Assembly (NCBI GenBank): GCA_018665005.1
Contig: JABJEE010000138.1
Location: forward strand, 1-10,649
Direction of reading: 5' to 3'
DNA length: 10,649 bases
Origin: Flavobacteriales bacterium
GTDB taxonomy: Bacteria > Bacteroidota > Bacteroidia > Flavobacteriales_D > Crocinitomicaceae
Both the position numbers and the translations under genes were made by a program. Below are positions 1 to 7,949 of the stretch, piece after piece. The notes below the pieces were generated by a model. The model saw nothing but the letters and a program-made list of their open reading frames with translations, was not told where the DNA came from and ran no database searches. The stretch's first letter is position 1. Each line of letters starts with the position of its first letter.

Positions 1-3000
1 TAGTGATGATGTAACAAAACAAGATATTTGAGATTGGATTGGCTCAAAATCCCTAAATTGATTGTTTTCATTTAAAGAAATCCCAATGTAAGAGTTTGAT
101 TGAAACTGACCGAACACATCTTGCCCCCAACCACGTTTATTCTTGATGTATTGAAATGATCTTGTCTTCCAATTCATCTCATTATCCACCAAAACAACCC
201 GCCAAAAATAGACCATACTATCCTCAAGGAGAAGAGGCTCCTCATTTAAAGTAGAACTATTAACCCAATCGTTAGTTTCAGCTGAAAGAACTCCACCTGA
301 TGAATTTCGTAAAATAAACTTCGTGAATGGACTAGAAAAATCTTGAGTTGTATCTATTTCAAATTTATAACTTTGAACGCCGGCCAATGGATTTATCGTA
401 GATGCTCTGAGAATAATGGTGTCTGATGGAACAACGGCAAAATTTTCTGGCCAAACGGGCTCTATACCATCTACACTGATTAAAAAATTCTTAACCGACT
501 GATTGTTAATTAGTTCATCATATTGTTCTTGAATATAGTCTGGTCTATCGACCTTTATGGTGAACTTATTAAGTCCAATTCCTATACTCGACTGAAGCGG
601 TATCTTGATTTGAAGATTTTTTTCATAATTCAAACCCTCTACATTGATAATATAAATTGAATCAATTGTGCTGTTCGGGAAATCACGTTCAATAGTCACA
701 TTAAAGTTTTCAGTTATTGATTTTCCAAGATTTCTCAATTTGATTTTGATTTCAATAGAATCTGTGGCCAAAGAAATATTTTCAGGTCCAAAAGAAATAC
801 GAGAATCTGTCAATTCAATTTCGGGTAAATTATGATAATTAAGCTTTATCATAGGGTCTCCATGAAGCGTCATTTGTGTGTAGGTAGATTCTGATTGAAG
901 ATTATTAAGATCCGTAACTCCAGCCAGAATTGTGTTTTTGATATGGCTACCAATAGTTCCTCCGTAGTTATTCTGACTGAATTCTTTATAAAATTGATCT
1001 GAGTACGAATTAAGAGGCCCAATAAACCCATAGTTCAGCGTTCCTAAATAAGCAATAACCCCGGCATCAGGAGTAAGTACAAATGATTCAGAATTAGAAA
1101 AAGAATTGTGAAAAATATTTCCATTGTAACAAGAGTTTGCGATTAACACAGGGTATTTTCCCTGGTTATTCCATGTAGATGGCTCGTCTAAATTGATATC
1201 AAACCCACTACTCGAGGTGGTAAAATGACCGAAAAAATTCATTAAAGAAACACCATCTGAAATTCTATTTTTAATCTCATCTAATTCATTTGGATTAATG
1301 GGATTGTTATTTTCTTTTGCCACCAGTCCAACGTTACCAGCAAAAAAATCTCCTTCTGCAGTTTCTGCCATTCCATTTAAAAAATTTTGCAAGAGGACTT
1401 GCTCAGCCGATTCAGTTCCACCAGAAAAATGAAGGATTTGTTTTTGCCAATCTTTTGTATTTGTCGAATACACATCTTCCTGATTTTGTTGATTGTCAAA
1501 CTCAATGATTTTATTCAAATAAATTTGCAGTTCGTTCGGCGTTCTAGCAGAAATTCTACCCGTTGGAATTAGAGGAGTATATTTATTTGTTCCCGGTAAA
1601 TTAGAAGTTATACATGCATCACAAGAGGGTTGGCCAAATGAAGGAATCAATGAGTTTTGATAAGAGCTTATATTTGCCCTTGTCCCAGGACCAATACTTG
1701 TTGAAGAAGTTACATTTGCTTCTCTAATTCCCTTACCAATTAAAAACATACCAACTGGCTTTTGTTGAGAGACATCATACATTTGATGAGCAAATCGTCT
1801 AATACCATTAATGTGTTTTGGTATACCACCTCCGTATTGCTGATACAATTCTTTTACTTCAGCCATTATTACATTATATCCCCCACCTATTGCAGAGGTT
1901 CGATGACTCACGTATGGATCAACAACTGACTTTAAAATATCATTATATATGAACAAAAGAGCATTATCAATATTTGGAATTGCCGTGAAATCAGTGAAAA
2001 ACCCATCATCATTTACCGCTCTTAGTTGATTGATACTAATGATATCATTCTCGCTTTCAATGACCACTCTTGTTTCAGAAAAGTCAGCGGAATTCGGTAA
2101 TAATAAACTATACCCACCTAAATGGGCTATAATTGGTATTTTACGAGGAGTTAAACCCAATGAAAAGGCAACGGGGTTTGTTAAATTCGAGCCATTAATA
2201 TCAATTCTTGATTTTGACTCTAAATCGTTGTAAATGGCCTCAAAATCAAATCCAGACTCTCCGTTGTAATCTGTTTTTCTCGGATACTTGAATGAGACAT
2301 AATTGATAGATTGATAATCCGTGGCAAGACCTAAATCATTCACAATACTCACTTTGAAATTAGAAGAGCCATCACTACCGATAATGTCAGAGGGAAATGA
2401 AACAGAAGAAAATATCCCTTTGTAACCTGAAAAAACTGAATCTACAAGCGTATAATTTGAATTTCCAATCGTTTGCCTTGTATGGTGGTTTCCTCCAGCA
2501 CCAGAAGGTATTGCCGCATTAGATGAACCAACAAGAACAGAATTATACGTTATATTGGGTGAGTCATTACTCTGATAGATGTTTTCAAATTCTATTCCGC
2601 TAAAATTCCAAACGTAACCGAGATTTCTTCGTGTGATTCCCCATCCTTCACCCGAAACAAAAAAAGAACTAGAAGCATTAGAAGATTTGAGTCCCTCGTT
2701 ATATTGATTGTAATAGAAGGAAGATACTTCGTCTATAATATAAGGAACTGCGCTATAATCATCAAAATTAACATCTGACTCAACGATATACCTACTGTTT
2801 ACCCCAAGCTGATTCCAGGTTAAAAAATACTGAATAGTATCATTGTATAAACTGTATTTAGGATTTCCTATCCACGACGGTTCATCATATAATGTTGAAT
2901 CGAGCCATGAATCGTTTTTTTGGGCATAGAAGTAAATGTAATCACCATTATCGAGCGAATTATCACCTCCGTCAGAAATATACAGAGGAACCTGACGTTC

Positions 3001-3213
3001 TCTTCCAAACATTTGGAAATGGTCTGTATCAATTGAAGCTAAGGGTATTCCTGAATTTACAAGTGTATTGTAATCAATCTTGTAAACACCATCTTCAACT
3101 ATGGGAAAAGAATAATATTTCTGATCATATGATACCCACTCGTTGCCATAGGTCTGACCTTCTACTTCAGAAAAACATAAAATAATACAGATTAGACCTA
3201 AAAGGTTTTTCAT
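1..3213 (-). CDS. porU2: PorU2-type C25 peptidase-like protein (T9SS sortase paralog), C-terminal part missing
   Basis: Read on the minus strand, an uninterrupted frame runs from ATG at 3213 to the left window edge (1071 codons, no stop), so the C-terminus lies outside. Residues 1-20 form a signal peptide (MKNLLGLICIILCFSEVEGQ). An N-terminal beta-rich domain follows (about 21-400), with the family-like opening NEWVSYDQKYYSFPI. A peptidase C25 (gingipain/PorU) domain spans roughly 400-780. It contains YNVIMAEVKELY near 445, RRFAHQMY near 475 and the likely catalytic pair His663 (FFGHFTTSSSGF) and Cys695 (IANSCYNGNIF). Their 32-residue spacing is close to that of gingipain RgpB (His211/Cys244). 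A CARDB-like domain (about 790-900) and a fibronectin-III-like domain (about 915-1030) follow. I place it with PorU2 rather than the true sortase PorU because of its PorV2-like partner, the N-terminal sequence and the GF-rich segment after His663. By family it should act at the outer membrane or cell surface; its substrate is unknown. Confidence 0.87.
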   Translation of the reverse strand, partial: MKNLLGLICIILCFSEVEGQTYGNEWVSYDQKYYSFPIVEDGVYKIDYNTLVNSGIPLASIDTDHFQMFGRERQVPLYISDGGDNSLDNGDYIYFYAQKNDSWLDSTLYDEPSWIGNPKYSLYNDTIQYFLTWNQLGVNSRYIVESDVNFDDYSAVPYIIDEVSSFYYNQYNEGLKSSNASSSFFVSGEGWGITRRNLGYVWNFSGIEFENIYQSNDSPNITYNSVLVGSSNAAIPSGAGGNHHTRQTIGNSNYTLVDSVFSGYKGIFSSVSFPSDIIGSDGSSNFKVSIVNDLGLATDYQSINYVSFKYPRKTDYNGESGFDFEAIYNDLESKSRIDINGSNLTNPVAFSLGLTPRKIPIIAHLGGYSLLLPNSADFSETRVVIESENDIISINQLRAVNDDGFFTDFTAIPNIDNALLFIYNDILKSVVDPYVSHRTSAIGGGYNVIMAEVKELYQQYGGGIPKHINGIRRFAHQMYDVSQQKPVGMFLIGKGIREANVTSSTSIGPGTRANISSYQNSLIPSFGQPSCDACITSNLPGTNKYTPLIPTGRISARTPNELQIYLNKIIEFDNQQNQEDVYSTNTKDWQKQILHFSGGTESAEQVLLQNFLNGMAETAEGDFFAGNVGLVAKENNNPINPNELDEIKNRISDGVSLMNFFGHFTTSSSGFDINLDEPSTWNNQGKYPVLIANSCYNGNIFHNSFSNSESFVLTPDAGVIAYLGTLNYGFIGPLNSYSDQFYKEFSQNNYGGTIGSHIKNTILAGVTDLNNLQSESTYTQMTLHGDPMIKLNYHNLPEIELTDSRISFGPENISLATDSIEIKIKLRNLGKSITENFNVTIERDFPNSTIDSIYIINVEGLNYEKNLQIKIPLQSSIGIGLNKFTIKVDRPDYIQEQYDELINNQSVKNFLISVDGIEPVWPENFAVVPSDTIILRASTINPLAGVQSYKFEIDTTQDFSSPFTKFILRNSSGGVLSAETNDWVNSSTLNEEPLLLEDSMVYFWRVVLVDNEMNWKTRSFQYIKNKRGWGQDVFGQFQSNSYIGISLNENNQFRDFEPIQSQISCFVTSSL

Positions 3214-4307
3214 TTTTCGGCATTTTTCGGTTTGTCTAACCTCAACTTTATGGAAAAAATATGTGTATAATAATTGGCCTCACTAGCACCTAATCTTGTA
3301 AAGGCATAATCAAGAGAAAACCCTTTAAAAGAAACACCCAGGCCTAGGTTTGGTTGTATACCCCAATATTTTGTATCGTCAAGGTTCGAAAACTGTTGTA
3401 TATTAGATAGACCTCCTCTTACCTGAAACAGTTGCCTAAAACCTGCCTTAATTCCCATATGAGGATCTATTGAAAAAGGATTCATTTTTAATAATGTATT
3501 CCGCTTACCATCAGTGGTAACATCCATATCAATTTCACCTCCCAAATAAATTCCTTTTTTTCCAATATCAAATTGCGTACTCGCAGCCAAAATAAATCGT
3601 GGCAATGTAAGCTCCAATCCGTTTTCTGGTATTTCATTACCCGTTTGAAGAAAAACATTTTTAGTTTGCTCATCTAAAGTAAATACCCAAGCATTAAAAG
3701 TCGAGGAAACGTCTCTTGCCAGCAAGCCAAATGAAAAATTCTTATTCATTTTATATCTCAATCCCGCATCCAAACCAAAACCCCAAGATTTAGCAAAATC
3801 TCCAACTTTTCTGTATACCACCTTAGCTGTTCCTCCAATACTCAAGCCAGCAGGTTTCAACTTGCGCGCATAACTTCCCAAAAAAGCATAGTCACCCGCA
3901 GAAAATGAACTGACATTATCATAATTAATGACACCATTATTATCTATAAGTTGAGTTGTATTGGGTATGTCATCAACTCCGAACCTAATAAATCCAACTG
4001 CTAGTGAGCTATTCTCATCTATCGAATGAGCCAGAGCAAAATAATCGTACTTCGCTATACCAGCAAAATATTCTGAATGCATAAAAGAAGCTTCAGCCCA
4101 TTTTTCAACACCAACAAGACCTGCAGGATTCCAATAAATGGAATTAACGTCATTACTCTGCGCGACTACAGCATTCCCCATACCATAAGCTTCTGCACCG
4201 ACTCCCAGAGATAAAAATTCATTAGAATATTTCGGTGCTAAATCCTGAGAATGAGAAAGATGCACGATAAAAAGGCACCAGGTTAATAAAAATGCTTTTC
4301 CTGCCAT
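3210..4307 (-). CDS. porV2: PorV2-type outer-membrane beta-barrel protein (PorV/PorQ family)
   Basis: A 365-residue protein with an N-terminal signal peptide (MAGKAFLLTWCLFIVHLSHSQ) and the hallmark PorV/PorQ start of the mature chain: SNEFLSLGVGAEAYGMGNA, then NSIYWNPAGL. The family folds as a FadL-like barrel in the outer membrane. In the canonical type IX system, PorV binds cargo signal domains and hands cargo to the PorU sortase. Here the next gene is a PorU2-type protein whose ATG overlaps this gene's TGA (ATGA, 3210-3213), so the two are probably translated together and work as a pair. The full length and intact signal peptide argue for a working gene. It could alternatively be labelled simply PorV/PorQ family; the PorV2 assignment rests mainly on the partner gene and overall sequence feel. 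No Shine-Dalgarno is visible before the ATG. Confidence 0.85.
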   Translation of the reverse strand: MAGKAFLLTWCLFIVHLSHSQDLAPKYSNEFLSLGVGAEAYGMGNAVVAQSNDVNSIYWNPAGLVGVEKWAEASFMHSEYFAGIAKYDYFALAHSIDENSSLAVGFIRFGVDDIPNTTQLIDNNGVINYDNVSSFSAGDYAFLGSYARKLKPAGLSIGGTAKVVYRKVGDFAKSWGFGLDAGLRYKMNKNFSFGLLARDVSSTFNAWVFTLDEQTKNVFLQTGNEIPENGLELTLPRFILAASTQFDIGKKGIYLGGEIDMDVTTDGKRNTLLKMNPFSIDPHMGIKAGFRQLFQVRGGLSNIQQFSNLDDTKYWGIQPNLGLGVSFKGFSLDYAFTRLGASEANYYTHIFSIKLRLDKPKNAEK

Positions 4308-4426
4308 AGAACTAATTTAGTCATATAACAACAGATTTGATAAAAAATTGTGTTATTTGTAGTGAAGATTTATCACTTAAAGCAGATGTTTTATGGGAAT
4401 ATTTTTGAATATATAAAAAGATATCT
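4308..4426. promoter_or_regulatory. Divergent intergenic region between porV2 and pssA with inverted repeats
   Basis: This 119-base A/T-rich gap must hold the start signals of both the minus-strand porV2-porU2 unit and the plus-strand pssA run. I see an interrupted inverted repeat, TGATAAA at 4338-4344 with TTTATCA at 4369-4375, and a smaller overlapping one, AGTGA at 4361-4365 with TCACT at 4373-4377. Either could be an operator or chance in A/T-rich DNA. No good minus-strand TAnnTTTG element was found for porV2. Confidence 0.4.
4400..4407 (+). promoter_or_regulatory. Possible -7 element for pssA (TATTTTTG)
   Basis: TATTTTTG matches the Bacteroidota -7 consensus TAnnTTTG and lies 19 bases before the pssA ATG. 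No TTG -33 element sits at the expected distance (about 4378-4380 reads TAA), and the leader would be very short. It is a weak candidate. Confidence 0.3.
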
Positions 4427-5272
4427 ATGTTTAATCTGGCGAATATTCTTACAAGTTGTAATTTGATTTGTGGACTAATATCCATCACTTTTTGTTTTGC
4501 TGGACAATTGGACTTGGCCGCTTATGCCATTTTCGTGGGAGCATTATTTGATTTTGCAGATGGTTTTGTGGCAAGAAGCCTCAAATTGGAGAGCAAGATG
4601 GGTAAAGAACTGGACTCTCTGTCAGATTTAATCACATTCGGTGCGGCACCAGGGTTTTTAATGTTTTTCATGATTTTAATTGGGATTGAGCAACCCTTTC
4701 TTCTTGAGAATTTCGATAAACGAGCAGCAAATATTTATTTCGAAAATTATTACGTCTTTAATCAATTCATTCATTGGGTTCAGGCGTTTTTTTATGATTT
4801 CCCTAACAACTTTAATGCTTCTATTAAATACTTGCCATTTGCGGCTTTTAGCATACCTTTTTTATCCTTATTTAGATTGGCGCATTTCAATGTAGATTCC
4901 AAACAATCTAAAAACTTTATAGGTGTCCCCACCCCATTAAATGCCATAATAATTTGTTTCTTTCCGCTCTACTTTCACGAACACATGATGAACTGGAACA
5001 CACAGGGAGATTTAGTACACTTTTTATTTGATTGTTACACACTTGCAGGGATTTGTTGTGTATTGTCAATAGCACTTATTGCTCCTCTGCCATTAATGTC
5101 AATGAAACTTGGAGGACCAAATAAAATCGAGAATTACCTTAAATTTGCACTCATTATTATTAGTGTAATAACAATTTTTGTTTTCAAGGTTATGGCAATT
5201 CCAATTATTATAACTTTGTATTTAATAATTTCAATATATCACTATTTCAAAACTTCAAAAAATGAAATTTAA
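4427..5272 (+). CDS. pssA: CDP-diacylglycerol--serine O-phosphatidyltransferase
   Basis: This integral membrane enzyme makes phosphatidylserine from CDP-diacylglycerol and L-serine, the committed step to phosphatidylethanolamine. The full CDP-alcohol phosphotransferase signature is present: Asp42, Asp45-Gly46, Ala49-Arg50, Gly59, Asp63 and Asp67 (DFADGFVAR, eight residues, GKELDSLSD). These residues bind metal and the CDP moiety. The N-terminal NILTSCNLICG is typical of the PssA branch rather than PgsA. Several hydrophobic segments follow, including FKVMAIPIIITLYLIISIY at the C-terminus. At 281 residues it is longer than many bacterial PssA proteins; the extra length seems to be a loop around residues 85-130 between membrane segments. 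Its end overlaps purS by 11 bases, so it heads a compact gene run. The ATG at 4427 is the first start and fits the usual N-terminus. Confidence 0.95.
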   Translation: MFNLANILTSCNLICGLISITFCFAGQLDLAAYAIFVGALFDFADGFVARSLKLESKMGKELDSLSDLITFGAAPGFLMFFMILIGIEQPFLLENFDKRAANIYFENYYVFNQFIHWVQAFFYDFPNNFNASIKYLPFAAFSIPFLSLFRLAHFNVDSKQSKNFIGVPTPLNAIIICFFPLYFHEHMMNWNTQGDLVHFLFDCYTLAGICCVLSIALIAPLPLMSMKLGGPNKIENYLKFALIIISVITIFVFKVMAIPIIITLYLIISIYHYFKTSKNEI

Positions 5273-5513
5273 AGCAGAAATCGACGTAATGCCTCTAGAT
5301 GCACTATTGGACCCTCAAGGCAAAGCGGTCTCCAACTCAATGGGAAGTGTTGGTCTTCCTGAAATTGAAGGAGTGAGAATCGGAAAGCACATAAGGCTTT
5401 TTGTCGATGCTGAATCTGAAGATGACGCAAAAAAAAGTGTTGAACAAGCTTGTAAAAAAATACTTTCCAATCAAATCATGGAAAGCTACTCTTACTCGAT
5501 CTCAGAGGCTTAA
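5262..5513 (+). CDS. purS: Phosphoribosylformylglycinamidine synthase subunit PurS
   Basis: PurS is the small structural subunit of the three-part FGAM synthase. It bridges the glutaminase PurQ and the synthetase PurL in the fourth step of purine synthesis, in the cytoplasm. The 83 residues match the usual PurS length and pattern: MKFKAEIDVMPLDALLDPQG, then VRIGKHIRLFVDAES, an alpha helix (DDAKKSVEQACKKIL) and a short final strand. The ATG at 5262 lies inside the end of pssA (stop 5270-5272), so the two genes overlap by 11 bases in different frames and purS is probably translationally coupled. purQ and purL are not in the window. Presence of purS implies that the organism uses the split PurSQL enzyme, or has lost it partly, instead of the single long PurL of many Bacteroidota. 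Confidence 0.93.
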   Translation: MKFKAEIDVMPLDALLDPQGKAVSNSMGSVGLPEIEGVRIGKHIRLFVDAESEDDAKKSVEQACKKILSNQIMESYSYSISEA

Positions 5514-5519
5514 ATTCGT

Positions 5520-6959
5520 ATGTCCGAACCACATTCTTTTAAGACTTTTAATCCTTTAAAGAATCGCTTTAACCCTCAAGTTTTTCGTGCTGATACGGTA
5601 CCCGAATTGGAAAATAAAATTCAATTGGCCGCTGATGCAGAGGGAATATTGTCCGCAACTTCTTTTAAAAAGATTTCTAGTTTTTTATTAGAAATCAAAT
5701 CACAATTAATTACTAGAAAAAATAAAATTTCGTCCGCCTATTTAGATGAAACAGGACTAAATAAATCCAGATTTGAAGTAGAATTTGAGCGTACATTATT
5801 TCAATTGTCTGTTTTTGCCAAACATATCTCATCTTCTGATTGGAAGATGCTATGCCAACAAAGTGAACAGATAGGAAGAAAACTAATCACAAAGAAAAAA
5901 TTACCAATTGGACCAATTCTGGTAATGGGGGCAAGTAACTTCCCATTGGCTTACTCCACAATTGGTGGAGATAGCGTGGCTGCTTTGGCCGCAAGATGTC
6001 CCGTAATATTAAAATCGCACCCATATCACCTAAAAACGAGTATTGAAGTATTTAATGCTGTTAAATCAGCAATCACCAATAGCAACTTACCATCAGGCAC
6101 CTTTACTCATGTTATTGACTCGGGTCATGAGCACGCCAAATATATTGCCAAGCATAAGACCATAAAAGGTATTGGATATACGGGAAGTCAATTGGGAGGA
6201 GAAGCCATAATGAAACAAGTAAATTTGAGGAAAGATCCTATTCCAGTATTTGCAGAAATGGGAAGTATAAACCCTATTTTCATTTTAGACATAAAAAATG
6301 ATTCATCAACGGATTTAGCCGAGAAACTTACACATTCTGTATGTAATGATCGTGGGCAATTCTGTACGAAACCCGGAATCATTTTCATTCCTAATTCAAT
6401 TGAAGGAAATGTCTTGTGTTCCAATTTGAAAAACAATATTTCAAACTTCGATTCAGGAGTCATGCTTCACCCAAATATGGCGGAACAATTTGAATTAAAA
6501 ACATTGGCCATTGAAAATGAGAATTCAAGATTAATCCGAAGCAATAAAAAAGAAAAAAATCATGTATCGAATTGTGCATTGGTCATTCATGAAAATGAGT
6601 TTGGAAAGGGGTCGTTATTGAAATCAGAAACTTTCGGCCCATTTGTTGCACTTGTAATGTATGATGATTTTAAGGTGATGGAAAATTATTTAAGCGATAT
6701 AGAGGGACAACTTACCTGTTCCTTTTTTTCCAGTGATAATGAAGCCCATCTGTTAAACAATCCTCTTATTCAATTGGCATTCAAAAAAGCGGGAAGAGTT
6801 ATTTTAAATGACGTTCCTACGGGGGTTACGGTTTGCCAACCAATGCAACATGGAGGACCATACCCAGCTAGCTCGGACAGTCGATTTACAGCAGTCGGAA
6901 CAGACAGTATTAATCGATTTGTTAGAGATGTAACGATTCAACAAAATGTCAATTATTAA
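5520..6959 (+). CDS. Aldehyde dehydrogenase, alpha-ketoglutarate-semialdehyde (2,5-dioxovalerate) type
   Basis: A 479-residue NAD(P)-dependent aldehyde dehydrogenase that oxidises an aldehyde to its acid. Catalytic residues are all visible: Asn140 (GASNFPLAYS), Glu246 (AEMGSINP) and the nucleophile Cys282 (GQFCTKPG). Cofactor-binding parts are Lys165 (VILKSHPYH) and the GYTGSQLGG turn at 219-227. The SNFPLA, KSHPYH and PVFAEMGSINP segments are characteristic of the group holding alpha-ketoglutaric semialdehyde dehydrogenase and the NADP-linked fatty aldehyde dehydrogenase of Vibrio harveyi. In other bacteria such enzymes sit in hydroxyproline or sugar-acid catabolic clusters, but no such genes are nearby, so the substrate is open. 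It starts 6 bases after purS, without a Shine-Dalgarno, and looks like part of the same transcript. It is slightly shorter than many family members but has no missing motif. Confidence 0.9.
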   Translation: MSEPHSFKTFNPLKNRFNPQVFRADTVPELENKIQLAADAEGILSATSFKKISSFLLEIKSQLITRKNKISSAYLDETGLNKSRFEVEFERTLFQLSVFAKHISSSDWKMLCQQSEQIGRKLITKKKLPIGPILVMGASNFPLAYSTIGGDSVAALAARCPVILKSHPYHLKTSIEVFNAVKSAITNSNLPSGTFTHVIDSGHEHAKYIAKHKTIKGIGYTGSQLGGEAIMKQVNLRKDPIPVFAEMGSINPIFILDIKNDSSTDLAEKLTHSVCNDRGQFCTKPGIIFIPNSIEGNVLCSNLKNNISNFDSGVMLHPNMAEQFELKTLAIENENSRLIRSNKKEKNHVSNCALVIHENEFGKGSLLKSETFGPFVALVMYDDFKVMENYLSDIEGQLTCSFFSSDNEAHLLNNPLIQLAFKKAGRVILNDVPTGVTVCQPMQHGGPYPASSDSRFTAVGTDSINRFVRDVTIQQNVNY

Positions 6960-6988
6960 ATAGTTAATTTTACGAAACAATTTAACCT

Positions 6989-7948
6989 ATGGAAGAAGAA
7001 CAAAGCACAGGCAACTACAATAAAGTATATTTAGTTGCTATTTTATTTTTAATTGGCGGTTTAGGTACAATGACCTATCTCTGGTCCGATTCGAGAGGTA
7101 ATCTTGCGGCATGTGAAAATACCACTCAAAATTATCAGGACACCATACAAGGAATGAATAAAATGCTTTCTGCATATGTCGGTGACATGTCAAAAGACCT
7201 AAAAGCCGACTTTAGGAATATGCTTGATACGTATGACAAACTTATTTTAAAAGACGCATCTCAATCCGATAGCCTAAACGTTCAAAAACTAAAAATTCAG
7301 AATCAAATTGAAAAAATAGAGAAATTGCAAAGAAGCAGGAATTTTTCTGCCTCTCAAATATCTAAATTGAAAGAAGAAAACGAAACTTTACGGGTAATAA
7401 TGAAAGGCTATGTCTATGAAATAGATTCATTAAATACGCTGAATCTTCAAAAGGATTTGATAATTACTGAACAAACCGAAACCATTGACCAAAGGACCTC
7501 CGAAAGGGATCAATACAAAGATGCTGCTGCAGCAAGTGAAGAAAAAGTAAAGCTTGGAGCGAAATTAACAGCATATAGCTTTAACTCTGGAGCATTGAGA
7601 TCCGTAGTCAAAAACAAGATTACAACACGTGCCAAGCAAGCCGTTCAATTACAATCTTCATTTACAATCTCAGGTAATTTAATTACCAACCCTGGAAAAA
7701 AATCAGTGTTTATGCAAATCGTAGGGCCTAATGGCAAAACCCTTCAAAATATGTCAAGTTATAAATTGGAAACAACGAATGGAACAATTCCATATTCTGA
7801 AAAGAAGAGTATTGATTATCAAAACAAATCAATCGACATGACCATTTATTTCGACATCAGAAATGGCAATTTGTCTAAAGGAAATTATAAAGTGAATATT
7901 TATTGTGATCAAAACTTAATTGGTTCTGATAATTTTAGTCTTAAATAA
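6989..7948 (+). CDS. Membrane-anchored coiled-coil protein of unknown function
   Basis: I do not recognise a characterised family for this 319-residue protein. It has a short acidic N-terminus, one transmembrane helix at about 13-32 (VYLVAILFLIGGLGTMTYLW) and no signal-peptidase site, so it is probably anchored in the inner membrane with the rest outside the cytoplasm. Residues 40-190 are rich in Glu, Lys, Gln and Leu with heptad-like spacing (IQNQIEKIEKLQRSRN, ISKLKEENETLRVI) and should form a long coiled coil, perhaps broken near 116-122. Residues 215-319 have alternating beta pattern (SSFTISGNLITNPGKKSVFMQIVGPNGK) and could be a small beta-sandwich domain. The layout of membrane helix, coiled-coil stalk and beta head suggests a periplasmic spacer or scaffold, which is inference only. 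It begins 29 bases after the dehydrogenase gene and ends one base before the next ATG. Confidence 0.8.
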   Translation: MEEEQSTGNYNKVYLVAILFLIGGLGTMTYLWSDSRGNLAACENTTQNYQDTIQGMNKMLSAYVGDMSKDLKADFRNMLDTYDKLILKDASQSDSLNVQKLKIQNQIEKIEKLQRSRNFSASQISKLKEENETLRVIMKGYVYEIDSLNTLNLQKDLIITEQTETIDQRTSERDQYKDAAAASEEKVKLGAKLTAYSFNSGALRSVVKNKITTRAKQAVQLQSSFTISGNLITNPGKKSVFMQIVGPNGKTLQNMSSYKLETTNGTIPYSEKKSIDYQNKSIDMTIYFDIRNGNLSKGNYKVNIYCDQNLIGSDNFSLK

Positions 7949-7949
7949 C

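Noticed and set aside
1317..3185. Several short plus-strand open frames across 1317-3185
   Set aside because: They lie opposite the continuous minus-strand PorU2 frame, whose domains and catalytic motifs are recognisable; the short frames encode nothing family-like.
4272..4307. Lipoprotein signal in PorV2 around Cys11 (LLTWC)
   Set aside because: The residues before Cys do not fit a lipobox (Trp at -1), and the Cys lies within the hydrophobic core of an ordinary signal peptide.
7920..7949. TTG start for the enoyl-CoA hydratase gene
   Set aside because: It would overlap the upstream gene by 29 bases and add a hydrophobic stretch not expected in the family; ATG 7950 gives the normal N-terminus.
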